Assembly (NCBI GenBank): GCA_023053685.1 | Contig: JALIGW010000026.1 | Span: 1,884,318 to 1,948,317, forward strand | From: Diadophis punctatus similis | Lineage: Eukaryota > Chordata > Lepidosauria > Squamata > Dipsadidae | DNA length: 64,000 bases | Reading direction: 5' to 3' | Part shown: piece by piece, positions 35,843 to 47,202 of the stretch | Position numbering within the stretch: the stretch's first letter is position 1 | Layout of the letters: each line of letters starts with the position of its first letter | Made by a program: the position numbers and the translations under genes | The notes under the pieces: model-generated | What the model was told of the DNA's origin: nothing | Database searches by the model: none | Seen by the model: only the letters and a program-made list of their open reading frames with translations

Positions 35843-36135
35843 ATAATAGGGTTGGAAGGGACCTTAGAGGTCTTCTAGTCCAACCCCCTGCTCAAGCAGG
35901 AGACCCTGTACCATTTCAGACAGATGGTTGTCCAGTCTCTTCTTGGAAACCTCCAGTGATGGAACACCCACCAACTTCTGGTGGCAAGCAGTTCCACTGA
36001 TTCATTATCATCACTGTCAGGAAATTCCTCCTTAATGCCAGGTTGCTTCTCTCCTTGATGAGTTTCCACCCGTTGCTTCTTGGCCTGCCTTCAGGTGCTT
36101 TGGAGAACAGGTTGACCCCCGTCTTCTTGGTGACA
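35843..36135 (-). mobile_element. CR1 3' fragment, antisense
   Basis: Full 3' portion from agggttggaagggaccttag to aggtgctttggagaacaggt, ending 210 bp downstream of the QRFP stop. Confidence 0.85.
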
Positions 36136-36346
36136 TGAAGCCAACTCAAATTTTGGACAGGAGAGGTTAAGAAACAGAAAGAACCAATTGGAAACTCTCA
36201 GATCCCTGGAGATGGCAGAGGTTGAGAAATGGGCGATGGATTTAGGAGCACAGCAAGCATTGCAAATGGATCGTGTCAGGATCACATCAAATGGATCCTG
36301 TCAGCTTTGGAGCTCCAGGAAAGCTACCTTTGGCACAAAACGCTTC

Positions 36347-36754
36347 TCATTTCCGCCTCCCAAACCAGACGCTACAGCCGGTTTTCTTCCCGTTGTAGCA
36401 GCCATTCTGTTGTTCTGCAAGGGCCTCCAAGCTGTTGGCTTCTTTCGCACCGTCTTCCTCCAGCAGATCCGTGATGGCGTTGGGGTTCTCGTCCGTGTCT
36501 TGCCTCCCAAATCGGAATTGGATCCCCGCTTTCTCTTTCCCGAAGCTCTGAAGCTCTTTGGCGATGCTGAAAAGGGGGTTCAGGTCTACGTGCGAACGCC
36601 GCCACTTCGCAGGTCCGGCCTCCCGAAAGTTTGGTTCATTTGGGATCACTTGGAATTCTTCTCCGGGGTCTTTTGGAGCTTGGAGGCTGTTGGCAGGGAA
36701 AGAGGCCCCAACACTCAGCAGCAGAAGGCAGGAGATGTGGTTGGGGAAGTTCAT
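36347..36754 (-). CDS. QRFP: QRFP neuropeptide precursor with an altered C-terminal RFamide
   Basis: Single coding exon of 135 codons (human 136). The start at 36754 is chosen because it gives a signal peptide aligned with human: MNFPNHISCLLLLSVGASFP. An upstream in-frame ATG at 36817 would put 21 residues before it. Family landmarks: KELQSFGKEKAGIQFRFGRQ (human REHAGCRFRFGRQ), LEALAEQQNGCYNGKK (human LGNLAEELNGYSRKK) and the terminal GRRK amidation and cleavage site. QRFP is cut and amidated to 26RFa/43RFa, ligands of GPR103 (feeding, energy balance). Oddity: the human active end GGFSFRF reads TGCSVWF here; the Arg-to-Trp change is tgg at 36367-36365, one C-to-T step from cgg. Strand and place between ABL1 and FIBCD1 match human. 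Confidence 0.9.
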   Translation of the reverse strand: MNFPNHISCLLLLSVGASFPANSLQAPKDPGEEFQVIPNEPNFREAGPAKWRRSHVDLNPLFSIAKELQSFGKEKAGIQFRFGRQDTDENPNAITDLLEEDGAKEANSLEALAEQQNGCYNGKKTGCSVWFGRRK

Positions 36755-36975
36755 CTGTCGGAAAATAAACACCGTCAGATCGCTGGTCAGTACTGAAGTC
36801 GAATGACAGGATGGCACGTTTGTCCATCAATCAAAATCTCGCCCATCTTTTACTCTAGGGAAAGAGCCGTTTTGGACAGCCTTGTGGGTTTCTCTTCTGG
36901 GAGGCAGAAGGGTCCCTTGTCATTTTTACAATTTTGAAATTGAAGAGACTAGAAGAGGGTTGAATTACGGGGGTC
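36755..36975. other. QRFP upstream region
   Basis: No TATA box or known repeat was identified with confidence. Confidence 0.3.
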
Positions 36976-36979
36976 TTAC

Positions 36980-37620
36980 GGGTTCTCTGAGCTCGGTGGT
37001 GTTCCTTGCAGACGTTTCATTACCCAACTCGGTAACATCATCAGGGCTAGGGAGAGAGGGGTGTGTGGAGTGAAGGAGGAGGGAACAGCGAGATGAACAT
37101 TAGACCAACTATCCAGAAGTAAACAATACCCAGATCAAGGAATTGCCAACTCAAGCAAACTAGGCAATAGTAAATGACAGCCCAATCAAGGAACCACCGA
37201 GAAGATTCCTACCATCCTTGACAGGGGAAGCCACTTGTATATGAAAAGAGAGCAAACCCCACTCCTTTCTAGCACTGATGATGTTACCTACCTGGGTAAT
37301 GAAACGTCTGTAAGAAAACCACAAAGCTCAGAGAGCACCAAGGACCCCACAGTCCTCCTCCTCCTCCTCCTCCTCCTCCTCCTCCTCCTCCTCCTCCTCC
37401 TCCTCCTCCTCCTCCTCCCCCACCTCACTCCCTTCTAGCACTGATGATGTTACCTAGTTGGGTAATGAAACTTCTGCAAGAAAACTACCAAGCTCAGAGA
37501 GCACCAAGGACCGCACAGTCTTCTTCTTCCTCCTCCTCCTCCTCCTCCTCCTCCTCCTCCTCCTCCTCCTCCTCCACCCCACACCTCCCTCCCTTCTAGC
37601 ACTGATAATGTTACCTAGAT
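36980..37620. mobile_element. family P cluster with two (TCC)n tracts
   Basis: One antisense core at 37009-37045, then sense cores at 37274-37312 and 37439-37477 and a partial one at 37597-37620. Long (TCC)n lies at 37350-37418 and 37530-37575. Each sense unit ends at (TCC)n and the next begins with cccactcccttctagcactg, i.e. head-to-tail units. Confidence 0.7.
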
Positions 37621-38128
37621 TTCCTGATCTGATTTGATCCACCTTGGGAGGCGTGGACGGGTTGACCCCTTCCCCAAAATTCCCCTTCCTTTAAGCAATG
37701 CTTACATTGTTCTGGAAGCATTTTTCAAAGCACGGCTGAAAACGTTTGTTATCCTAAGTCCCGCTGATATCATATTTTTTGCGTTGGTTAGGGAAATTAG
37801 GCAGGGCATCCTGGGCTTTTCTACTCCCCCCCCCCCTGTTTTGAAAGATATTTCTTGCTAGTGACGGCTGTTCCCCCTTTGCTTCCCTTCAAACACATCA
37901 TGGTAATCAGAAAGAGCCAGAAGCTTGGTTTTAAAAAAACAACAACCCACCAGTCTCAGATGAAAAAAATGAAGCTTAATGGATTATATGTGCCAATACT
38001 CAGATTCTAAGAGATGTGGGAAGACAACGGAAGAAAGTTTCCGAAGAAATGTTTTTTTTTTTCTGAGGGAAACTTCATTTGGGTGGGGGGAAAGCTAATA
38101 ATAACGTGACAAAGGGTGAAAGCAAAGT
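37621..38128. other. intergenic, nothing recognised
   Basis: C run near 37835. No gene. Confidence 0.4.
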
Positions 38129-38129
38129 G

Positions 38130-38215
38130 CAGGCAGTCCTCGACATACGACCACAGCGGAGCTCTGTTGCTAAGCGAGACATTTGCCAAGTGAATTTTTG
38201 CCCAGTTCTGCTTAC
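38130..38215. mobile_element. family T, one end only
   Basis: caggcagtcctcgacatacg then ttgctaagcgagacatttgc. Confidence 0.7.
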
Positions 38216-38714
<499 letters not shown>

Positions 38715-39226
38715 TGCCTGGCCAAATTAAGCTGTCCAAATACAATGATTCATTTGGGAGGTTTTGCGTTTGTATGTATGTGTTTGTGTTGTTGTTGTTT
38801 TTTCCTCCTGGCCAGTTTGTTTTCGGCTGCAAGAACCTCTGCGGAAGCCGAACAAGCCGAGATTGAGGGCCTACGTAAACCAGCTTGGAGTTCGGGAACT
38901 AATAAAACGGATCCTCCAGAATTTTAATCAAGGTTGCAATTTATACAACGGCTCTTGGAAGGAAGACGGGGAAATATGCTCACGCTGCGAGAACAGAGAA
39001 TGTAATTAACATCCCAAGAGAAAACCTTAGGAAGCCCAGAGTTGTATTTTTTTCCTCCTCCTTCTTCTTCTTCATCATCAAAGAGGCAGCCTTGCCATCG
39101 AAGGATAAAAGCAACAGCTATTCGACTTGACTTTGGATGACTTTTAAGAGTCTTTTTTTTCTTTCCCCATTTTCTAGACCGCAAAATAGAAATTGTGCAC
39201 GTGTGTGTTGTTTTGGGGTGCCTCGA
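38715..39226. other. intergenic, nothing recognised
   Basis: Short GTT and CTT runs only. Confidence 0.4.
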
Positions 39227-39227
39227 T

Positions 39228-39344
39228 ATAGAATAGAATAACAGAGTTGGAAGGGACCTTGGAGGTCTTCTAGTCCAACCCCCTGCCTAGGCAGGAAACC
39301 CTACACCACTTCAGACCACTTCAGGTTACCCAACCTCTTCTTAA
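39228..39344 (-). mobile_element. CR1 3' end, antisense, with short AATAG tail
   Basis: atagaatagaataacagagt then ccttggaggtcttctagtcc. It stops at ttcttaagaacttg where a family T fragment begins. Confidence 0.85.
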
Positions 39345-39575
39345 GAACTTGCCCCATCACTTTTAGCGACCTTCTGATGGGTAAAGTCAATGAGGAAGAC
39401 AGATTCACTTAACAACCATGTCAGCAACTTAACAACCACAGGGAACCACCAAACTGTAGCAAGAAAGGTGGTAAAATGGGGTAAATGGTTTTACCTAATT
39501 GTCATGCTTTGCGATGGAAAGTTATAGTTATATAGTCATACAGTCTATAGTCATAAATCAAGGAGTATCCGTAGG
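39345..39575. mobile_element. family T fragment
   Basis: gccccatcacttttagcgac, cacttaacaaccatgtcagc, and agtcataaatcaaggagtat at the end. Confidence 0.65.
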
Positions 39576-40222
39576 TCACTCTGGGATGTGGAAAAAGAAA
39601 ATAACTCAGAGGGCCGCAATTTCTACATTGCTTCCAAGAGAGCCATCCGGAGTAGTCCATACTGTCCCCAGAAATCTCAGTTTTCTATTCTTCAGGAAAG
39701 AAGCTTTTAATTAAAGAGCCAAAAGCCCTTAGGGAACATGTTGGAGAATTTTTCCATCTCCCAGAGCAATTGACCGTCCTATTTTTCCAATCATAAGGCC
39801 ATTACCGCCCAGTTGCGGTGTCTCCTTTATCTTTCTGCCTCTCTCATTCCGAAAGAAAGAGATGGAGTTATTTGGAAGAAAGTAAGAGCGAGCCACTTGT
39901 TATCCTTGCTGCAAAATTTCATGGATGGGGGAATGATGAAATCTTCAGGAATCAAGATGGACTTAGCATGTAGCATGTGTCCAGTCAACATAGGCCAATC
40001 TCAAAAAGTTAACCATGGACCCAAGAAGGTTCAATATTTCTCTTTTTTTGGACCTTGCATCTGCTGTAATTTAAACCCTGATTTTTTATTTTAAAAAATC
40101 TCCTTTTTTAAGGGAGAAAAGACTTGCAGACAGGATGGTGGTATCCAAAAAGATTATGTTCCTGTAGACTGGAACTTGGGTTCTAGCACTATGGATAGCT
40201 CTGGAGAAATGATTTAGATATA
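39576..40222. other. intergenic, nothing recognised
   Basis: No exon seen. Confidence 0.4.
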
Positions 40223-40224
40223 AC

Positions 40225-40458
40225 AGGTGACTCAGCGGTTAGAGTGCAGTACTGCAGGCCACTTTAGCTGACTGTGATCCACAGGTCAGCGGTTCAAATG
40301 TCACCGGCTCAAGGTTGACTCAGCCTTCCATCCTTCCGAGGTGGGTAAAATGAGGACCCAGATTGTTGGGGGCAATATAAATATACATTGCTTACTGGTA
40401 TAAACCGCTTAGAGAGTGCTTGCACTGTGAGGCGGTATATAAATGTCACTAATAAACA
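40225..40458 (+). mobile_element. tRNA-SINE, sense
   Basis: tgactcagcggttagagtgc, agcggttcaaatgtcaccgg, ccttccgaggtgggtaaaat and aggcggtatataaatgtcac in order. Family of 1127. Confidence 0.85.
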
Positions 40459-40748
40459 GATTTCGGTTACATCTAGCAAACCATGGCTGATCTCAACAAC
40501 AGCTTAGCAGGATAAGGCATATTTAGCATTGGATGAGAGACCACAAAGAGATCCCAGGGCTATAAGCTAGACTGGGAAGTTGAAAAATCCCAGCACAAGA
40601 CAACTGATTTCAAATTGCTGGCACTCCTCCACCTTCAACTGTTTAGCTAATGACTGTTTGAAGTTCAAACAACACTGGGGGGGGGGGAGTGACTTGCAAC
40701 TGGTCTTTGCACTTACTACCAGTGCCACAGACACATGAACAAGATTAG
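40459..40748. other. intergenic, nothing recognised
   Basis: G run at 40677-40688. Confidence 0.35.
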
Positions 40749-40749
40749 G

Positions 40750-40888
40750 TTGCTTCCCTCCAGAAGTTGTGAGTGCTCCATCGCCGGAGGTCTTCAAGAA
40801 AATATTGGACAACCGTTTGTCTGTGATGGAATAAGGCCTTGAGCAAGGGTTGGACTAGGAGACCTCCCAGATCCCTTCCAGGTCTAAG
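40750..40888 (+). mobile_element. CR1 3' end, sense
   Basis: gcttccctccagaagttgtg through ggttggactaggagacctcc. Confidence 0.75.
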
Positions 40889-41394
40889 GCTTTTCAGAAG
40901 GATGTAGGGCACCACCATCTCTAACGCTCTCTGGACTGGCTCCAGGAGATGCCTTAAAAAAACGTGATTTGAGTGTAGTTAATTTTTTCGTCCTGTTTTC
41001 CCACCCACCCCCAAAGGCAAAACAAATAATTCGTGTTCTGCTGTAATGCTCCCCCAAACACAATAAACTCAGCGTCTCCTTGATTGAAGCAAACCTTCAG
41101 CGTGATCTTCATCAGTTTGCGACGCTGCCGTGTGCTATTTTTATACAAATTGTCTTTGTTGTTGTTGCTGTTGTTGTTGCAAAGAATGAGACGGGAGGAA
41201 GAGGTTGAGAAACGCTTTGATTTAACCCGAAAGCGTTGCGGGAAGGAAATGATGTTAGTTCGAAGCTGGTTTCCAGTTTGCTGGGATCTGCCTTTTGTTT
41301 GGTTAATAGGCTGTGTGGGATGGATGCAATCCCCATATACGTGTGTGCTTTTGTAAGGTTGCGGAGCTGTGAGGGTGTGTGAGCAATCCCTGAA
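40889..41394. other. intergenic, nothing recognised
   Basis: A (GTT)n run near 41155-41175. No gene. Confidence 0.4.
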
Positions 41395-41700
41395 GAGAAG
41401 AGAAGAGAATGGAATGGAATAGAATAGAATAGAATAGAATAGAATAGAATAGAATAGAATAGAATAGAATAGAATAGAATAGAATAGAATAGAATAGAAG
41501 AATAGAAATTTAGAATGGAATAGAATAGAATAGAATAGAATAGAATAGAATAGAATAGAATAGAATAGAATAGAATAGAATAGAATAGAATAGAATAGAA
41601 TAGAATAACTTTATTTGGCCAAGTATGATTAGACACACAAAGAATTTGTCTCCGGTGCAGAAGCTCTTGGTATACATGCAAAACAACAGACTAATAATAA
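41395..41700 (-). mobile_element. LINE 3' end seeded with a 210-bp (AATAG)n array
   Basis: AATAG array at 41408-41607, broken once (near 41500-41515), joined to aactttatttggccaagtat and acacacaaagaatttgtctc. The tail differs from the standard CR1 tail, so it is a second LINE subfamily in antisense with the same pentanucleotide. Confidence 0.8.
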
Positions 41701-41814
41701 CCATAATAACAATATCAATAAGAGGAGGTAATAGAGAAAATACTTTGAAGAGCTAACTAAAGATTCAAGCGATTGTTTGACAAGATGGAACTCTGGTTAG
41801 AAAGTAAGGAGTCC

Positions 41815-42060
41815 TTGGTACTCTCTGAGCTTGGTTGTTTTCTTGCAGACGTTTCATTACCCCAACTAGGTAACATCATCAGAGCTGGAAAGGAGTGGGT
41901 TTTGTGGGGAGGAGGAGGAGGAGGAGGAGGGGGAGGACAATCAGTAGATGTTACCTAGCACTGATGATGTTACCTAGTTTGGGTAATAAAACGTCTGCAA
42001 GAAAACAACCAAGCTCAGAGAGCACCAAGGATCCCTCGTTTCAACCCTGAGCTACAAATA
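41815..42060. mobile_element. family P pair in inverted orientation
   Basis: Antisense core at 41846-41885, (GGA)n, then sense core at 41957-42000 (ctgatgatgttacctagttt, gtaataaaacgtctgcaag). Confidence 0.65.
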
Positions 42061-42089
42061 TTCTCAAACTACAATAAGGTTAGAAAGTA

Positions 42090-42165
42090 TCGGATGGATG
42101 GATGGATGGAACAATGGATGGATGGATGGAGAAATGGAAGGAGGGAGCGAGGGATGGATAGAATG
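42090..42165. repeat. (GGAT)n microsatellite
   Basis: ggatggatggat blocks with interruptions. Confidence 0.9.
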
Positions 42166-42202
42166 GAATGGAGTATAAATTAAAGGTGGTTGAATTACTT
42201 AC

Positions 42203-42276
42203 ATTTTTGTTTCTTCGGGATTCAGACCTTCTCTGATGGTTTGGCAGACGGGGTCTGAATATCCCCGTTTGTCGGT
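42203..42276 (-). other. exon-like block, unrecognised (low confidence)
   Basis: On the minus strand an open frame reads TDKRGYSDPVCQTIREGLNP then EETK, ending on two bases of a codon at a consensus donor gtaagt (42202-42197). A possible acceptor is tttaaag at 42277-42283, though the frame stays open upstream through GKMRTNEVSYLK. CpG content is higher than in the surroundings. No family recognised. It could be chance; orientation matches QRFP and FIBCD1. Confidence 0.2.
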
Positions 42277-42283
42277 CTTTAAA

Positions 42284-43468
42284 TAAGACACCTCATTAGT
42301 TCTCATCTTTCCCTTTATTGTTCTTATTGCTGTACACATTCCAGAGCCTAAGATACCATAATGAATGGTTGGGCTACGTTTGAAAATGACAATCTGATTA
42401 GACTCACGTAAGCTCCGCGGGAGAAGGGGAGAAAAGCAAGAGAATAACCTTGATTGCTTTCGCCCTTCGCTCTTATTTAATTCGCGTGTGAAGCATCTAA
42501 AAACCCTGGTTTCTCCCCCCACCCTCCAAACCCTCTTTAAACACACCTAAACCCTTGATTTGCGGGTAAAACTAAGACTATTTGTGAACAGTCTTCAGGG
42601 TTTGGGGCAAACCATGGTCCTCACTTTGGGATAAACCAGGCTTTGGAAACACAACTGAAGAGGCAGCTTTCTTAATGAGTGTTTTAAAACAAGGGGAAGC
42701 TTTTAACTAAAGAGCCGAAAGCCCCATTAAGCTTCAGTAAGATTTTGCCATGCTGATGTTTATACAACTGGTACTGGAAAGATACTAGTTAGGTAGGTAG
42801 AATCTCAAAATACCTATAATACAGATGGGAAATTATGGGTCTGTTGTGCGACGCTATGAATGTTGTTGTTTTGGGACAGTGTTGTGCCTCTTATAGTGAC
42901 AACACGTCTTAGAATCGCTCATCGGATGCGGGTTTCTTTTATTGCTGTGAATTATTTTCATGCTTTCAATTGGGATGTTTTCCTGGACTGCATTCAGTGC
43001 TAAATGCAAGCAAAGAAAGAGAGTGAATATCATAATTACGTCTCTTTTTGAGTTATTTCACTTCCTCTCCTATCAAACCTTGCAATGCAGTGGTTACTTT
43101 TGAACGGATTTGGGATTGCATTAAGAACTTCAGAAGCCAGTCTCTGCAACTCTGGGGACAGGCTGAAGGCCCGGCTAATCCTTAAATCTTGGAGGGAGGG
43201 CCCTGAAGGATCAGCAGGGATCTGGAGAGCTGGTCTGGGATTAGCCGGGCTCCCCTCTCACCCTCCCATTCCTCCCAGTCTCTTTTCTGACATTGGCACA
43301 ACTGGGAATCTTTCGGTCTCAGCCTGATTGCCATTCCTGTTGGGCTCAATCCCAGCTGAAGAAATTTGCCTTCCGTCGAACGGATGGGAGAGAAAGACGC
43401 TGCTTCTCCTACCAAATCGCAGTACGCAAAGGGATCGCCGAGATCATCCAGCCCAACCCCTTACTCAG
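42284..43468. other. intergenic, single-copy-like
   Basis: No repeat family seen. It holds a 13-bp perfect inverted repeat (gcccggctaatcc at 43169-43181 and its complement at 43238-43250), each arm with a TAATCC core. Confidence 0.4.
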
Positions 43469-43469
43469 G

Positions 43470-43640
43470 ACAAGCCATCCCCGGCTTACGACTGCAGCGG
43501 AAACCAGAATTTCCATCGCTGAGCAAGAAGGCAGTTAAGCGAGCCGTGCCCAGTTTTACGGCCATTTTTGTTGCCGTGGTTGTTAAGCAAACCGCGGCAG
43601 TTGTTAAGTGAATTATGCAGTTGTTAAGCGAGCAAGTTAT
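43470..43640. mobile_element. family T fragment
   Basis: ccatccccggcttacgactg, then gaaggcagttaagcgagcc and ttgttaagtgaattatgcag. Confidence 0.7.
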
Positions 43641-43671
43641 CTCGACTTTGCTTGTCGGAAGCTGGCTGGGA

Positions 43672-43675
<4 letters not shown>

Positions 43676-43706
<31 letters not shown>

Positions 43707-43760
43707 CCTCTCTCTCCCCCCTCTCTCTCCCTCTCCCTCCCTCCCTCTCTCCCCTCTTTA
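43676..43760. repeat. (TC)n/(TCCC)n
   Basis: Dinucleotide run followed by CCCT blocks. Confidence 0.95.
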
Positions 43761-44262
43761 TTGGAAGGGAGAGAGAAAGAAGGGGGGGGGAAACCCTACC
43801 TCATTCACAGTCTGTAGAAGTTTTCCTTGCTTTCCAACATCCTGGAAGGAAAGGCAATTGTTTTAAAGAGATGCCCAAAGTGATACAAGCCGCGGCTGAT
43901 TATATGTTTGTTCATATTTTTCAGTCTTGATTTTGTCAGCTCCGGACAAATAGCACACAGTGTTGGTTTTTGAAGCGTGCAAACACTCTGGAACAGAAGC
44001 CAGAACGGTACCTGAACGAAAGACGCCTCCAACTTCTCAGGGAGAAATGAGAAACAGCCAAATTGCCAACTTTAAGGCTGGCTGGCCGGCCGTATGAATG
44101 TTATCTTTTCCGACCGAGCTTGCAAGCATATCCTTGAGCCACAACTGTAAAGTACGTTGTTGTTGTTGTTTTTACCAAGGATTCCTCTGAAGGATTCCTC
44201 TGGAGCTGCAGTTGTGAAAATGTGGTTTGAAGACCCCAGGGGCTCTGTAAATTCAAAGATAG
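43761..44262. other. intergenic, nothing recognised
   Basis: (GTT)n near 44158-44172. Confidence 0.4.
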
Positions 44263-44672
44263 CTAGTCCTTGATTTACAACTGTTGGTTTAGTTATCCAA
44301 GTTACTGTAAAAAGTGACCATTCTTCACACTTACGACTGTTGTAGCATCTTCCAAGGTTATGTGATCAAAATTTGGGTGATTGGCAGCTGGTCCAAAATT
44401 TGGGTGCCTGGCAGCTGGTTCACATTTATGACGGTTGCAGTGGTCGTGTGATCCCCCCTCTTGCGACCTTCTGACAAGCAAAATCAGTGGGGATAAGCCA
44501 GATTCACTTAACAACCGTGTTGCTAACTGAACAAGTACCAGTGATTCACTTAACAACAGGAAAGTGTCAGGAAAGGTCGTAAAATGGAGCAAAAACTCAC
44601 TTAACCGTCTTGTTTAGTAGCAGGAATTTGGGGCTCAATTGTCGCTGTACGCCCAGGACCGCCTGTAAACAT
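44263..44672. mobile_element. family T element, near complete
   Basis: agctagtccttgatttacaa to gtacgcccaggaccgcctgt. Internally a 30-bp block (caaaatttgggtg and ggcagctggt) is duplicated at 44367-44420. Confidence 0.8.
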
Positions 44673-44931
44673 TTTAACCGTTTTAATTTGTAACTCAGCG
44701 CATCCCGAGAGAGATAATTACAGCAGCCATCTTTTTTTGGGAGGAAGGAAAGGATGGACCCCAAAAAAGGGATGAATCTGACAAAGATCCGTAAGGATAA
44801 ACTCTTTTAATTGTTTCCGTTTATAACTCGGCTTTACAAAGGAAAATTCAAGGTCAAAATCAAGACAATATTTACAAAAAAAAGTATGTTCTAATAAAAG
44901 TATATAAAATCAAACATTAGGCAGGTAGTTC
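44673..44931. other. intergenic, nothing recognised
   Basis: No feature found. Confidence 0.35.
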
Positions 44932-45312
44932 TTGACCTTACAACCATTTGTCAGTGACGGTTTGAAGTTGGAATAGCGCTGAAAAAAGCACTGACTTACT
45001 TACAACCGGTCCTCGCACTTACAACCGGTCCTCGCACTTACAACCGTTGCAGCATCCCGACAGACACGTGATCAAAATTCAAGTGCTAGGCAACCAGCAT
45101 GGGGCTGTCAGATGTGACCTTCCCAGCCAGCTTCCAACCAGTAAAGTCAATGGAGGGAGAGGGGAGCCAGATTCACTTAACAACTGCAATGATTCATTTA
45201 ACAACCGTGGCACGCGGTTGTAAAATCTTTTGCCGTGCTTAGCAAAAGAAATTCTGGTCCCTGGGATTCTGCAACTGTTGTGAGTGGTTCTAAGTCAAAG
45301 ACTACCTGCATG
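44932..45312. mobile_element. family T element, near complete
   Basis: aggtagttcttgaccttaca to ctaagtcaaagactacctgc, an inverted terminal pair. A 20-bp ggtcctcgcacttacaacc unit is doubled at 45007-45047. Confidence 0.85.
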
Positions 45313-46261
45313 TAAATTTATTTTAAAAAGACACTTTAATTTCCACGTTTCCAGGAACCCCTCAATTCAACCACAGGCTACAAATATATCTCCTTTTGTC
45401 TCCAGGAATAGCCATTCCGGTCACCATCATCGTTCCCATCTTCTTCAACTCCAAGAGAGTCCACAACTTAACACTAGATCAAAGCGGGTTATGGAAAACG
45501 TCAGGACCTTGACTTTGATCCGTCCTGTAGATCTTCTGGCGCGCGGCTGGGTTCTCTCGGTTTATTCATCCAGACGGAAAATACATTTTTCTCAGAGTTG
45601 GCCCAGCACTAAACTAGCTCTCTAGCACCAACACATTTCTGTATTCAGCAGCGTTCAGGCAACAAAACCAATTTGCGTCCCATGATAAATTTACCTTCTA
45701 TCTCCAATCCATCCATGCAATTTGTTCTCCCCCCTGTTATAGCTTTCACCCTGAGCATCTCCTAAACTGTGACTCATTCTTGTTACCGGTTAAACCCTTC
45801 CTTACTTTTCGAGTGGCCTTCCTCGGAGCTCACCTTGGCTGAATAATTAATGTGTGGCTCTCCATAAAAATAATTAGGGCATTTTTTTTAAATGGAGGTC
45901 CTTGGGAAGATGCTCTTGAATCAAGGCTAACTTCTCAGGAGAGCCAAAGGACCTCTGTAAAAATAACATCTCGAATTGGTTGGGGAGGTGTAAGGATTAA
46001 ACCCATCATGATAAAGGGAGGAGTTTGTCCTTTTGAGTGTAGAGAAGAAAACAAATTGACAAGAATGCCTGTCTTGTATCAGAGAGAGGTATGCGATGAG
46101 TGTCTTCTCCAAAACTCAGTTGAGTACAGAAAGAGAACATTTGACACAGTCAAGTGTAAGAGGTTGGCAAGGGAATCTCTCGGCTTCTGTGTTTCTCCAG
46201 ACCCGGACAAAACCACAGTGAGCTTCAAGGGGTAGGTGAACTTCAAAGGGAGGAACTCCAG
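45313..46261 (-). other. FIBCD1: FIBCD1 downstream sequence, probably including the 3' UTR
   Basis: Largely repeat-free, directly after the stop on the minus strand. A complement of AATAAA occurs at 45560-45565 and could be the poly(A) signal, about 700 bp after the stop; not decisive. Confidence 0.35.
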
Positions 46262-46521
46262 CTATTTCTCATCTCTGACCGGCCGGATCTTCATTTCGGT
46301 GAACTTGAGCGAATATTGCCAACCTGTCCAGGAAGACCACTCAATTCCGTCTGCATAGGAGCTGTGGTGGCCCTTGAGGTACTGACCGTTCAGGTTGGAC
46401 GTGTGGCAGTTGCGATACCACCAAGCCCCGTGGTAGAAGGCAGCACAGTTGTTTTCCGAGTGGTCGTTGTCCAGGTCTTTGGTGGTGAACTTCATGCCGT
46501 TGTGTTTCAAGAGAGAATCTC
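46262..46521 (-). CDS. FIBCD1: FIBCD1 last exon: ligand and calcium sites of the FReD
   Basis: Encodes [16 protein letters not shown] and [20 protein letters not shown], then [20 protein letters not shown] and a terminal [12 protein letters not shown] / [10 protein letters not shown], stop TAG at 46262-46264. It is nearly identical to the human FIBCD1 C-terminus ([30 protein letters not shown]). The DxD calcium residues, both cysteines of the last disulphide and the Tyr/His/Tyr-Ala ligand pocket residues (AFY, CH, YAD) are kept. Acceptor is tttctag at 46522-46528; the exon starts with the last two bases of a Gly codon. This distinguishes FIBCD1 from ficolins and angiopoietins. Confidence 0.96.
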
Positions 46522-46628
46522 CTAGAAAGGAGAAAGCATGTTAGGTTGGCAAGATAAGTCGGAAGGAAGTTTCATAGAACTGTAGAAGAAGCCACTGAGG
46601 TCCTTCTCCCTCAATGAGGATGTCTCCA

Positions 46629-46633
46629 ACCTC
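46629..46633. repeat. target-site duplication acctc, left
   Basis: 5-bp direct repeat with 47203-47207, flanking the solo LTR. Confidence 0.8.
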
Positions 46634-47202
46634 TGTTGTGGTCCGACAGCGGCCAGAGAGCTGGCAGCAGATTCGGACAGTGAGGAGGTTGGGGAGGAAC
46701 ATGGGCCAGTGCTGGAGTCTGGGGAAGGCTCTGCGTCGGAGGCAGAGATGGGGTCAGGGCCGTCTGACAGTTATCAGCTGCCTTTGGAGTCAGACAGCAG
46801 TGAGGCAGAGGAACAGCTGGAGCCTGTTCCCAGTATGCGCATGCGCAGAGCTGCCAGACGAAGGGAACAGCTGAGGAACAAGGGTCAGACTTGGGAGTAA
46901 GGCCACAGGTGGACGATGACTGGCCCCTCCCATAGGGAATAAAAGAGGAACGAAAGGGGAGGGGAGTTTGCAGGAGACAATTAGTTTTCTTAATTGGTTC
47001 GTGACTCTCAGAGACTCCTTGCCAAGTTTTGAAGATATCGGCCTGGCAGCTCTCCAAGCCAGATAAGGTCTGTGACTGTAAATTCACCCTTGAAAGACTT
47101 AGATGGATGCGAATGAGAAGAATTCACAGTAACTTAATAAAAAGGGATTTTTGTCGGCACAAGGAGTCTGCTTCGTGGTTTGTGGTATCCTAGGTCAGAA
47201 CA
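46634..47202 (+). mobile_element. 569-bp solo LTR of an LTR retroelement
   Basis: Begins TGTTGTGGTCC and ends GGTCAGAACA (TG...CA), flanked by 5-bp acctc. Inside are a TATA-like gaataaaagagg at 46939 and an aataaaaagg poly(A)-type signal near 47135, in that order, as expected of U3-R-U5 on the + strand. No gag, pol or env is attached. An open frame 46709-46900 encodes an acidic peptide ending in an Arg-rich motif (RMRRAARRREQ), of unknown meaning. It sits in the last FIBCD1 intron, antisense to the gene. Confidence 0.8.

Noticed and set aside
46709..46900. Small acidic protein-coding gene
   Set aside because: Lies wholly inside the solo LTR; no independent evidence.
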